A stretch of 64,000 bases of DNA from Halosolutus amylolyticus (GTDB lineage: Archaea > Halobacteriota > Halobacteria > Halobacteriales > Natrialbaceae), in the NCBI RefSeq assembly GCF_023566055.1, contig NZ_JALIQP010000001.1, forward strand, positions 434,001-498,000, read 5' to 3'. Within the stretch, counting starts at the first letter, position 1. Each line of letters begins with the position of its first letter. Shown piece by piece: positions 29,001-36,355 of the stretch. A program made the translations under genes and the position numbers. The notes under the pieces were generated by a model that did no database searches, was not told where the DNA came from, and was given only the letters and a program-made list of their open reading frames with translations.

Positions 29001-29031
29001 CTTAAAAAGACGTATTTAAGGTTTATAAAGG
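29001..29031 (-). promoter_or_regulatory. AT-rich tbp promoter with inverted repeat
   Basis: cttaaa (29001-29006) and tttaag (29015-29020) form a 6-bp inverted repeat with 8 spacer bases. The word tttataaac (minus strand) at about 29021-29030 lies 27-36 bases before the ATG at 28994. The two TATA-like words overlap the dyad, so TBP may bind at more than one place here. Confidence 0.45.
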
Positions 29032-29196
29032 TTAGTACCGCCACCTGATATATCCGGTTTATACGTCCGGTCGGCCTGTACGGGTACAGCGAAATTAACC
29101 CGACACACCGACTGAGACGGCCAGTCTCCAGTATCGGTGACGGGAAAACTTCGGGAAAGCGGTAGGCTCATACCCGATCCGCGGCGACGAACTGAC

Positions 29197-30288
29197 GTGT
29201 ACCTCCTCGAACTCGGCGGCGAGGACGACGCCTTCGCGGCCCACGAGGCCGCAAGCGCCGCGGCCGACGTCCGCCGGATCGCCCCCGGACTGGCCGTCGC
29301 GAACGCGATCGACCCGGCCCGCGTCCGTGGACTCGCCTACACGCACCGCGCGAACGACCTCCTCGGGCGGACCGACGCCAGTCTCGAGAGCGCCCGCGCG
29401 CTCCTCGAGACGGCGCCGATCGATCGCGAGGGGACAGTCGCGGTGCGCGCGACGGACGTCCACGGCTCGACCGGCGTCAGCACCGAACGGGCGGAACGCG
29501 AACTCGGACAGGTGCTGGTCGATCGCGGCTTCGGCGTCGACCTGGACGACCCCGACCACCTGCTACGCGCGACGTTCTCCGCGGGCCGCCTCGCCGATCC
29601 CGGAACGAACGCGGCCGACGAGACGGGCGACCTCCTGACGCCCGCCGACGGCGACGAACCGATCGGCGAGCGCGTCTCGGTCTGTGCGCTGGGCTGGCTC
29701 GCGTCCGAGAGCGTCCGCGACTTCGGCACCCGCGCGCCTACCGACAAACCGTTCTTCCAGCCCGGCAGCATGGACCCGCTTCTCGCGCGGGCGGTCACCA
29801 ACGTCGCGGGTGCCCGTCCCGGCGCGACGATCCTCGATCCGATGTGCGGCACGGGCGGGGTGCTCGTCGAGGCCGGCCTCGTCGGCGCGGACGTGATCGG
29901 TACCGACGCCCAGCGGAAGATGGTCGGCGGGGCCAGCGAGAACCTGGCCCACTACCTCGATCGCGACGAGCCGTCGCCGATCGGCGTCGACCGGGGGACG
30001 TGGCAGATCGCCCGCGGCGACGCGACCCGCCTCCCGCTCGTCGACGATTCCGTCGACGGCGTCGTCTTCGACGCCCCCTACGGCCGCCAGTCGAAGATCG
30101 CGACCCACCGCCTCGAGGACCTCGTGGCGGGAGCGCTGTCCGAGACCCGCCGCGTCGCCGATCGCGCGGTCGTCGTGGCCGATCGATCGTGGGCCGGGGA
30201 AGCGAGAGCGGCCGGGTGGGAACTCGAGGCGGCGTTCGAACGCCGGGTGCACCGATCGCTGACGCGGTACGTGCTGGTGCTCGCGTAG
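29197..30288 (+). CDS. tRNA (guanine(10)-N2) methyltransferase, Trm-G10 type
   Basis: 363 residues from the GTG at 29197 (VYLLELGGED), preferred over the longer frame because a THUMP-type domain begins directly there. The N-terminal ~150 residues contain the THUMP RNA-binding domain (AAHEAASAAADVRRI, RGLAYTHRAND, REGTVAVRATDVHG). The C-terminal half is a Rossmann methyltransferase: DPMCGTGGVLVEAG (SAM site), VIGTDAQRKMV, and the catalytic DAPYG motif for exocyclic amine methylation. This family makes m2G10/m22G10 in archaeal tRNA and is a single gene in haloarchaea. It is divergent from tbp. Confidence 0.9.
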   Translation: MYLLELGGEDDAFAAHEAASAAADVRRIAPGLAVANAIDPARVRGLAYTHRANDLLGRTDASLESARALLETAPIDREGTVAVRATDVHGSTGVSTERAERELGQVLVDRGFGVDLDDPDHLLRATFSAGRLADPGTNAADETGDLLTPADGDEPIGERVSVCALGWLASESVRDFGTRAPTDKPFFQPGSMDPLLARAVTNVAGARPGATILDPMCGTGGVLVEAGLVGADVIGTDAQRKMVGGASENLAHYLDRDEPSPIGVDRGTWQIARGDATRLPLVDDSVDGVVFDAPYGRQSKIATHRLEDLVAGALSETRRVADRAVVVADRSWAGEARAAGWELEAAFERRVHRSLTRYVLVLA

Positions 30289-30291
30289 GCA

Positions 30292-30720
30292 TCAGTCGTC
30301 CTCGACGTCCTCGCGCTCGATCGCCTCGACCTCCCACTCGTCGTCAGGAATCTCCGCCACCAGTTCGATTTCGAGTAGTCCGTCGCCGAGAAGCGACGAC
30401 ACGCCGATCATCGTGCTCGCCGGGTAGTGGGGGCGCTCGAAGAACTCCGCGCGAACCTCGTGGAGCGCTGTTTGACTCTCCCGCGAGAGGACCTCGTCGA
30501 GGACGTACCAGCGCGACTCGACCACGTGGTTCATGCCACCGCCGAGAATGTCGAGCGCCTCTTCGAGGTCTTCGAGGATCCTTCGGGTCTGTTCTCGAAG
30601 GTCCCCCTCGGATACCGTGAGGCCCGAGAAGACGACGCGACGATACCCCTCGCGTTCGGTCGCGACGGCGTAGGACATTTGCGGCTCGCCGATCTCGTCG
30701 GAGTCGATCGTTCCCCACAT
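30292..30720 (-). CDS. RidA/YjgF-family protein lacking the usual active-site arginine
   Basis: 142 residues with the chorismate-mutase-like RidA fold: VVFSGLTVSEGDLREQTRRI, NHVVESRWYVLD, FERPHYPASTMIGVSSLLGD, LLEIELVAEI. In enamine/imine deaminases an Arg sits in the motif P-A-R-S before the last strand. Here the matching residues are P100-A101-S102-T103, so the catalytic Arg is replaced by Ser. It may bind small molecules or have another activity. The gene is downstream of the broken thioesterase gene (88 bases apart, same strand) and convergent with the methyltransferase. ATG at 30720 gives the conserved length. Confidence 0.82.
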   Translation of the reverse strand: MWGTIDSDEIGEPQMSYAVATEREGYRRVVFSGLTVSEGDLREQTRRILEDLEEALDILGGGMNHVVESRWYVLDEVLSRESQTALHEVRAEFFERPHYPASTMIGVSSLLGDGLLEIELVAEIPDDEWEVEAIEREDVEDD

Positions 30721-30808
30721 CCCAGGGAGGAGAGCGGTCTTTTTCACCTCGGCATTATTGTCAGTTCGCCTGAGGTAATTTCGCATCGGGGTCGGAACGA
30801 TACCGGGG

Positions 30809-31325
30809 TCAGTCCTCGGACTCGCTCGCTCGTTCCTGCAACCGCCTCCCCTCTTCGCTCTCGACGGTGAGTTCGGGCACCGGAACCGGCTTCCCGTCCC
30901 CGTCGATCGCGACGAACGTGAACGAGGATGCGGTCGTCTTCTCGGTCTCGCCCGTCCGGGGCTCCTCGCGCCAGGCCCGCAGGGCGACGTCGACGCTCGA
31001 TCGCCCCGCATCGTAGACGTATGCCTCGACGAGCGCCGTGTCGCCGATCCGAATCGGTCGCTCGAAGTCGAGTTCGTTCACCCGGGCGGTGACGCAGGTC
31101 TCGCCGGCGAAGCGCATCGCCGACATGGCGCTCACCTCGTCGAGCCACTTCATGAGGTTCCCGCCGTGGAGCGTGTCGTTATTGTTCGCATTACCTCCGA
31201 ACGTAACGGTTTACACGAATTCGCCCGAATCTCGGGCGAATTCGTTCAACGACTTACGTTCGAAGGTAGTGGTTCGGCTGGACGCGGAATCGATTCCGGA
31301 TGTGCGTCTCCAGGACTGTCGGCAT
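30809..31325 (-). pseudogene. Hotdog-fold acyl-CoA thioesterase split and frameshifted by a palindromic insert
   Basis: Reading from ATG at 31325, codons give MPTVLETHIRNRFRVQPNH, the usual start of this family. The frame then enters a 79-base palindrome (31190-31268) and soon stops. After the insert the original protein resumes in another frame as ANNNDTLHGGNLMKWLDEVS, then AMSAMRFAGETCVTARVN and continues to the stop at 30809. Joining the halves restores a normal thioesterase of about 145 residues, with the HGGN and MKWLDE active-site segments. The later ATG at 31153 could still make a 114-residue protein lacking the first strand and HGG loop, probably inactive. Confidence 0.85.
31190..31268. 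repeat. 79-bp palindromic element inserted in the thioesterase gene
   Basis: The ends tacctccgaacgtaa (31192-31206) and ttacgttcgaaggta (31254-31268) are inverted repeats with one mismatch. Inside them acgaattcgcccga (31215-31228) and tcgggcgaattcgt (31232-31245) are perfect inverted repeats with a 3-base loop. The inserted length, 79 bases, is not a multiple of three. It has no open reading frame, so it must be mobilised in trans if mobile. A short target-site duplication cannot be distinguished from coincidence. Confidence 0.75.
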
Positions 31326-31419
31326 ACAGCCACGTGGTCCTGCAGGAAGGAGTAGCTAGCGTCGGTCCGGATCAGGCTCAAGAGCGGCGACGATCGACCG
31401 ATGGCCGTCACTGGTCGGG

Positions 31420-31815
31420 TCAGTGGCGGCGGGACGTGGCCCGACCGGCGATTCCCGCACCAGCCAGACTCGCGCCGATTCCGACGAGCCAGACGATACC
31501 GTCACTGGCAGCGCCGATAGTTCGGAGGCCGACAATCGCGACCACGCCGATCACCAGTGCGGCGATCGCGCCGCGCCAGAGCGGATCGATCACGATCGGG
31601 CCGAGTCGACGGAGCAGGAACTCACTCGCGAGGAGCGCGATCACGAGCGAGCCGATCGCGAGCGGCAGGTAGCCGATCCGTTCGAGAACGGGAGGACCGC
31701 CGATCGCGAGCACGAGAAGTGGCTGTATCGCAAGCGTCGCCCAGATCCGATCGCTCCAGCCGAGAGCCCCAGCACGCCGTTCGGCGACGGCTGCGATCAC
31801 GGCGATCACCCTCAC
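31420..31815 (-). CDS. Four-helix membrane protein coupled to rfcC
   Basis: 131 residues starting with GTG at 31815. The GTGA overlap with the rfcC stop (31812-31814) indicates translational coupling. Hydrophobic segments are at about residues 25-40, 48-66, 80-97 and 105-125 (for example LAIQPLLVLAIGG, LAIGSLVIALLA, AALVIGVVAIVG, WLVGIGASLAGAG), linked by short charged loops and ending with ATSRRH. No catalytic motif is visible and I do not recognise the family. A link to DNA replication is not implied by the coupling alone. Confidence 0.72.
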   Translation of the reverse strand: MRVIAVIAAVAERRAGALGWSDRIWATLAIQPLLVLAIGGPPVLERIGYLPLAIGSLVIALLASEFLLRRLGPIVIDPLWRGAIAALVIGVVAIVGLRTIGAASDGIVWLVGIGASLAGAGIAGRATSRRH

Positions 31816-32888
31816 CTGGCCCCGGTCCCGGACCTGGCGTCCCGACCCAGTTCCGCCAGCAGGTGTGAGACGTGAACCCGATCGCTCGTCCCCTCGTGCA
31901 TCTCGAACTCGACGTCGGCGGCGAGGCGATGTACGCGAGCCAGTTTCTCGCCCTGGTACCGCTTGCGGGCGACCGCGAGGATCAGGTCGAGCACCTCCTG
32001 CCCGTCGAGGCCCTCGTCGACGAGCAGGTCGTCGAGCGTGCTCCGGGCGTCGGTAAAGTCGCCCGCCTCGGCGTCGTCGAGCATTTCCTCGACCTCGTCG
32101 TCGAGGCCGACGTCGCCGATCGTCTCGTAGGCCGCGCTCATCGTCAGTTCGCCGGCGTCCTCGACGGTCGTCTGGGCGGCCAGGATCGCCTGCCGGAGGT
32201 TGCCGTTCGCGTAGCCCGCGACGAACTCGAGGCCGTCGGCGTCGTAGTCGACGTCCTCGGCCTCGACGATCCGCTCGAGGACGGCGACGGTCTCCTCGCT
32301 CGAGGGCGCACGCAGGGAGACGGGGAAACAGCGCGATCGGATCGGCGGAATGAGCTTCGTCGGCTGGCGGGTCGCGATGATAAACTGCGTCGTCCGGTGG
32401 TGTTGCTCCATGATCCGGCGCAGGGCCTGCTGAAAGTCCTCGCGGACGTCCTCGGCGTTGTCCAGCAGGATCGTCTTGTAGTCGCCCGAGACGGGCGCGT
32501 AGCTGGCGGACTCCTTGAGGACGTGGTTGATCATGTCCCGCTTGGACATCGACGATCGGCCGACGAGGAAGGAGGCGAACCGGGGATCGTTCTTGATCTC
32601 GGTTTTGGTCCGGCCGAAGAAGTCGGCGACGTTGATCTCGACCAGGTCGTTGTCGGGGTCACCGCCGGACGACGTCCGGCGTGCTTCCGAGTCGTCCGAC
32701 GACTCGGAAACCCCGTGGGCCTCACGGGCCAGTGCGCGCGCCGCCGCCGTCTTGCCGCTCCCGGGCGGCCCCTGCAGAACCAGGTTGATCGGCTCCTCGA
32801 CGGCTCGCTCCAGGTACTCGCGAGCGTCGTCCTGTGGCAACTCGGCCAGCTCCGGGGCGTAGGTGTCGGTCCACAGCGGCGCGTCCAT
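31812..32888 (-). CDS. rfcC: Replication factor C small-subunit homologue (RfcC type)
   Basis: 358 residues of AAA+ ATPase, the clamp-loader family that loads PCNA. Features are Walker A GPPGSGKTA (residues about 40-48), a DxxxRxxQxALRRIMEQ region, and the SRC motif in IRSRCFPVSL, plus a C-terminal helical collar. The Walker-B-like segment is LLDNAED, where canonical subunits have DEAD, so ATP hydrolysis may be impaired in this subunit. Haloarchaea often have two small subunits, and this resembles the second. An acidic Ser/Asp insert follows the Walker A helix (residues about 58-78). GTGA overlap with the downstream membrane gene. ATG at 32888. Confidence 0.87.
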   Translation of the reverse strand: MDAPLWTDTYAPELAELPQDDAREYLERAVEEPINLVLQGPPGSGKTAAARALAREAHGVSESSDDSEARRTSSGGDPDNDLVEINVADFFGRTKTEIKNDPRFASFLVGRSSMSKRDMINHVLKESASYAPVSGDYKTILLDNAEDVREDFQQALRRIMEQHHRTTQFIIATRQPTKLIPPIRSRCFPVSLRAPSSEETVAVLERIVEAEDVDYDADGLEFVAGYANGNLRQAILAAQTTVEDAGELTMSAAYETIGDVGLDDEVEEMLDDAEAGDFTDARSTLDDLLVDEGLDGQEVLDLILAVARKRYQGEKLARVHRLAADVEFEMHEGTSDRVHVSHLLAELGRDARSGTGAR

Positions 32889-32927
32889 CGCCAGCGGATA
32901 CGAACGGGACGGGTAAGAATCGGTCGG

Positions 32928-34040
32928 TTAGTCGTCGCTCGTCTCGTTGCCCGCGTCCGTCTCCGCTCTCGCGTCCGCGATCGTAAACGTCGTCTCGACG
33001 GGTTCGTTCTCGTACTCGATCGGACTCGCCGCGTCGACCTCGCCCGGATCGCCCGCATAGAGAGTAGCCGTCAGTTCGGCGTCTTCGTCGACGGTGGCGT
33101 TCTCGTCGAACTCCGCCGTGACGTTCGCGTATTCGCCGGGATCGAGTCCCTCGCTGGTCCCGACCACCGTGTCGCCGTCCTCGATCGCGACGAATCCCTC
33201 CTCGGGGATCGCGACGTCGACGGTGACGCCGTCGTCGTCGGCGTCGACGACCGACACGCTCGGGTCGGTGTGGAACTCGAGGACGATATCCGCGAGGGCG
33301 CCGTCGCCGTCGGTGTAGACGCCGACCGTCCGCTCACCGGGTGACAGTCCGGTCGTGTCGAGCGAGAAGGTCACCTCGCGGCTCTCGCCGGCGTCGAGGT
33401 CCACCACCTGCCGTTCGATGACCCGGCCGTCGATCCGGATGTCGACGTTTTGCTGGGTAGCGAACTCGGTCGGGTTGCGGACCTCGGCGACGACCTCGAT
33501 CGTCTCGTTCGTCGTCGCCTGAGCCGGCGCGTCGATCGATTCGACGAGGAACGAGTCGCTGAACGGTCCCCCGTCGTCCGCCGTCGTCACCGTCGCGGTG
33601 TCGCTCACCGGGAAGCCGTCCGCGAGATAGGGGCGGTCCTCCTCGCCGTCGGATTCCCCGTAGGTGTACGTCTCGTCGTCGTCGGTATCCCGGTGGACCG
33701 TCGCGGTCATCTGCCCGACCAGTTCGGGGCCGCCCTCCGCCCGTTCGATCGTGACGTTCTCGTGCGTGCCGCTCTCGAGATACTCCGAGACGACGAGGGG
33801 TTCCTCGCCGCCGTCCGTGATGACGACGAACCCGCCATCCGAGAGCGAGACCTCGGCGATCTCGACGCTCGTTCCGTTACCCTGCTGGTCCTCGAAGGTG
33901 ATCGACGCCTCCGGATCCTCGTCGACGCCGAAGATCGCGGGTGCCTGTCCGACCACGATGCCCGCAGCGAGGACGACAAGGATCGCGATCAGGATCGCGA
34001 CGATTCGCTTGAGCGTGCCGAACTGCAGTCTCGAACTCAT
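32928..34040 (-). CDS. Secreted or membrane-anchored beta-rich protein with two DUF7282-like repeats
   Basis: 370 residues. An N-terminal hydrophobic helix (IVAILIAILVVLAAGIVVG, residues about 12-30) acts as an uncleaved anchor or signal. Outside it come two similar acidic domains, about 45-150 (SITFEDQQGN ... VSLSDGGFVVITDGGEEPLVV) and about 260-355 (SVSVVDADDDGVTVD ... IPEEGFVAIEDGDTVV), each with the GGFV(V/A)I core I associate with DUF7282. Between them is a CARDB-like beta domain (IEVVAEVRNPTEFATQQNVDI). No enzymatic residues are apparent; it probably faces the pseudoperiplasm. Upstream of rfcC, same strand. Confidence 0.75.
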   Translation of the reverse strand: MSSRLQFGTLKRIVAILIAILVVLAAGIVVGQAPAIFGVDEDPEASITFEDQQGNGTSVEIAEVSLSDGGFVVITDGGEEPLVVSEYLESGTHENVTIERAEGGPELVGQMTATVHRDTDDDETYTYGESDGEEDRPYLADGFPVSDTATVTTADDGGPFSDSFLVESIDAPAQATTNETIEVVAEVRNPTEFATQQNVDIRIDGRVIERQVVDLDAGESREVTFSLDTTGLSPGERTVGVYTDGDGALADIVLEFHTDPSVSVVDADDDGVTVDVAIPEEGFVAIEDGDTVVGTSEGLDPGEYANVTAEFDENATVDEDAELTATLYAGDPGEVDAASPIEYENEPVETTFTIADARAETDAGNETSDD

Positions 34041-34276
34041 TGTGAGGGGATGGCAACGCGTCGTTGCACCACAATTGGGCTGCCACCGTGATAAATGACG
34101 CTTTCCGTTCTGGCTGGTGAGAACCCACCCGACTGTGCCGGCCGACGTCGAGTGGGACTCGATCGAGCGCCGCCGGTGCCAGCCACCGCCGATCGAGCGC
34201 CGACGGCCCCTCGCGACCGGGACCGTGAGGAGCCAATCCGAAGGCGGTTTAGCCACCGCCCGTCGACACCCCAACG

Positions 34277-35209
34277 ATGCCACTGCGCGTGACGTTCCTG
34301 GGGACGGCCGGAGCGGTTCCGACGACCGATCGGAACCCGAGCGGGATCTTCGTCAGTCGCGAGGGTGAGGGGTTGTTGTTCGACGCCGGCGAGGGAACGC
34401 AGCGCCAGATGATGCGCTTCGGAACCGGGTTCTCGATCTCGCAGCTCTTCGTCACGCACCTCCACGGCGATCACGTCCTGGGGATTCCGGGGCTGCTCCA
34501 GACGATGGACTTCAACGACCGCGAGGAGCCGCTGGCGATCCACACGCCCCACGGCACGCGCCGCCAGCTGAAGTCGTTCGTGAACGCCCTCGGCAACCGA
34601 CCCTCGTTTCCCGTGCGGATCTCCGAGGTCGGCGACGGCGACATCGCCTACCGGGCCGACGAGTACGAGGTCCGGGCGTTCGAGACCGACCACGACACCC
34701 GATCGGTCGGCTACGCCCTCGTCGAGGACGACCGCAAGGGCCGGTTCGATCGCGAGCGCGCAGAGGAACTGGGGGTTCCGGTTGGCCCCAAATTCTCTAC
34801 GCTCCACGAGGGCGAGTCCGTCGAACTCGAGGACGGCACCGTCGTCGACCCCGAACAGGTCGTCGGCGACCCCCGCCCCGGCCGATCGATCGTCTACACG
34901 GGCGACACCCGGCCGACCGCGGCGACGATCGAGGTCGCGGACGATCCCGACCTGTTGATCCACGACGCGACGTTCGCGGACGACCGGGCCGATCGGGCCG
35001 CGAAGACCGCTCACTCGACCGCGCGGCAGGCCGGCGAGATCGCGAATCGAGCGAACGCGAAGCGACTGGCCCTGATGCACGTCTCCTCGCGCTACGCCGG
35101 ACACACCGCGGACCACGAGGAACAGGCCCGCGAGGTGTTCGACGGCGAGGTGTGCGTGCCCGACGACGGGGACGAGGTCGAGATTCCGTACCCCGACCAC
35201 GGCGATTGA
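34277..35209 (+). CDS. rnz: Ribonuclease Z (tRNA 3'-end endonuclease)
   Basis: 310 residues of metallo-beta-lactamase fold that cleave the 3' trailer from pre-tRNA. The metal motif HxHxDH is H61-L-H63-G-D65-H66 (TEXT: VTHLHGDH). Supporting motifs are FDAGEGTQRQM near 35-45, RSVGYALVED (His cluster region near 140), VYTGDTRPT with the metal-binding Asp, and AHSTARQAGEIA with the final His in LMHVSSRY. A single short domain, as in archaeal and many bacterial enzymes (not the long ELAC2 form). Start ATG at 34277 is the first in-frame Met and gives MPLRVTFLGTAG. Confidence 0.95.
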   Translation: MPLRVTFLGTAGAVPTTDRNPSGIFVSREGEGLLFDAGEGTQRQMMRFGTGFSISQLFVTHLHGDHVLGIPGLLQTMDFNDREEPLAIHTPHGTRRQLKSFVNALGNRPSFPVRISEVGDGDIAYRADEYEVRAFETDHDTRSVGYALVEDDRKGRFDRERAEELGVPVGPKFSTLHEGESVELEDGTVVDPEQVVGDPRPGRSIVYTGDTRPTAATIEVADDPDLLIHDATFADDRADRAAKTAHSTARQAGEIANRANAKRLALMHVSSRYAGHTADHEEQAREVFDGEVCVPDDGDEVEIPYPDHGD

Positions 35210-35255
35210 CGTGGTGCCTCACCCTTCGTAGAGGAGGCGACGGAGTGAGCGCGCC

Positions 35256-36230
35256 TTACTCGTGACCGTACACCGGCACTGGCTCGTACGGCTCCTCGAG
35301 GTACTCCACGTCCGAATCCGACAGCGAGATGTCGAGCGCTTCGACGGCCTCTTCGAGGTGTTCGACGCTCGATGTGCCGACGATCGGCGCGGTGACGTTC
35401 TCGTTCTCGAAGTGCCACGCGAGCGCGATCTGGGCCATCGTCGCGTCGTACTCGGCGGCCAGTTCCTGAACCCGTTCGTTGATCGCCTCGCTCGCGGGGA
35501 ACTCGTGGTAGGGAACGCCCGCGTTGTCGATCTCGTGGCCGGCCCGGGTCGTGGTCCGGAACTCCTCGTGGGGCCGCGCGAGGTAGCCCGCGCCCAGCGG
35601 ACTCCACGGCATCGTACCGACATCGTATTTTCGACAGACCGGGTACATCTCGCGCTCCTCCTCCCGATACGCGAGGTGGTAGAGGTTCTGCATCGTCTCG
35701 AAGGGGGCAAGGCCCTCCCGCTCGCTCACCCGCCGAGCCTCGAGGAACTGGTGGGCCCACATCGAAGAGGCGCCGACGTGGCGGACCTGCCCGCGGCGAA
35801 CCGCGTCGTCGAGCGCGCGCATCGTCGTCTCGATCGGCGTGTCGGGGTCCCAGCGGTGGATCTGGTAGAGGTCGAGGGTGTCCATCCCGAGCCGATCGAG
35901 CGAGGCCGACAGTTCCTGCTCGATCGTCTTCCGGGAGAGGCCGCTCGCGTTCCGGTGGTCCTCGGCCCCGGGGAAGCGGACCTTCGAGGCGACGACCAGC
36001 CGATCGCGATCGTAGTCAGCGAGGACGTCGCCGAGGATCTCCTCGCTCTCGCCCGCCGAGTAGACGTTCGCGGTATCGAAGAAGTTGATGCCGAGGTCGA
36101 TCGCGCGTTCGATCAGTTCGCGGCTCTCGTCCGCGTCCAGCATCCAGTCCCGGCCGCTCCCGAAGCTCATACAGCCGAGACAGATCTTGCTGACCTCCAT
36201 CCCGGTCGAACCGAGGGTCGTGTACTCCAT
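35256..36230 (-). CDS. Aldo/keto reductase
   Basis: 324 residues with the (beta/alpha)8 NADPH-dependent oxidoreductase fold. The catalytic tetrad is readable: D and Y in FFDTANVYS (residues about 51-59), K in VASKVRF, and H in YQIHRWDP. The N-terminus MEYTTLGSTGMEVSKICLG is typical of the class related to YhdN/general stress AKRs. The substrate is not predictable. It is convergent with rnz. A ~125-base gap separates its start from the DUF460 gene. Confidence 0.92.
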   Translation of the reverse strand: MEYTTLGSTGMEVSKICLGCMSFGSGRDWMLDADESRELIERAIDLGINFFDTANVYSAGESEEILGDVLADYDRDRLVVASKVRFPGAEDHRNASGLSRKTIEQELSASLDRLGMDTLDLYQIHRWDPDTPIETTMRALDDAVRRGQVRHVGASSMWAHQFLEARRVSEREGLAPFETMQNLYHLAYREEEREMYPVCRKYDVGTMPWSPLGAGYLARPHEEFRTTTRAGHEIDNAGVPYHEFPASEAINERVQELAAEYDATMAQIALAWHFENENVTAPIVGTSSVEHLEEAVEALDISLSDSDVEYLEEPYEPVPVYGHE

Positions 36231-36325
36231 GCGTCAGCCACGGCGACGGCGGTCCTAATACTCGGGGGCGACGGCAATTTGTCCAGCCGGTGGAACCCGG
36301 CAAGATCGTGTGAACCCGCGCCGGA

Positions 36326-36333
36326 TTTATACC
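36326..36333 (+). promoter_or_regulatory. TATA box of the DUF460 gene
   Basis: tttatacc, 23-30 bases before the GTG at 36356; the leaderless spacing supports GTG as the start. Confidence 0.5.
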
Positions 36334-36355
36334 TGCTTCGCCCCTATGCCCGCCC

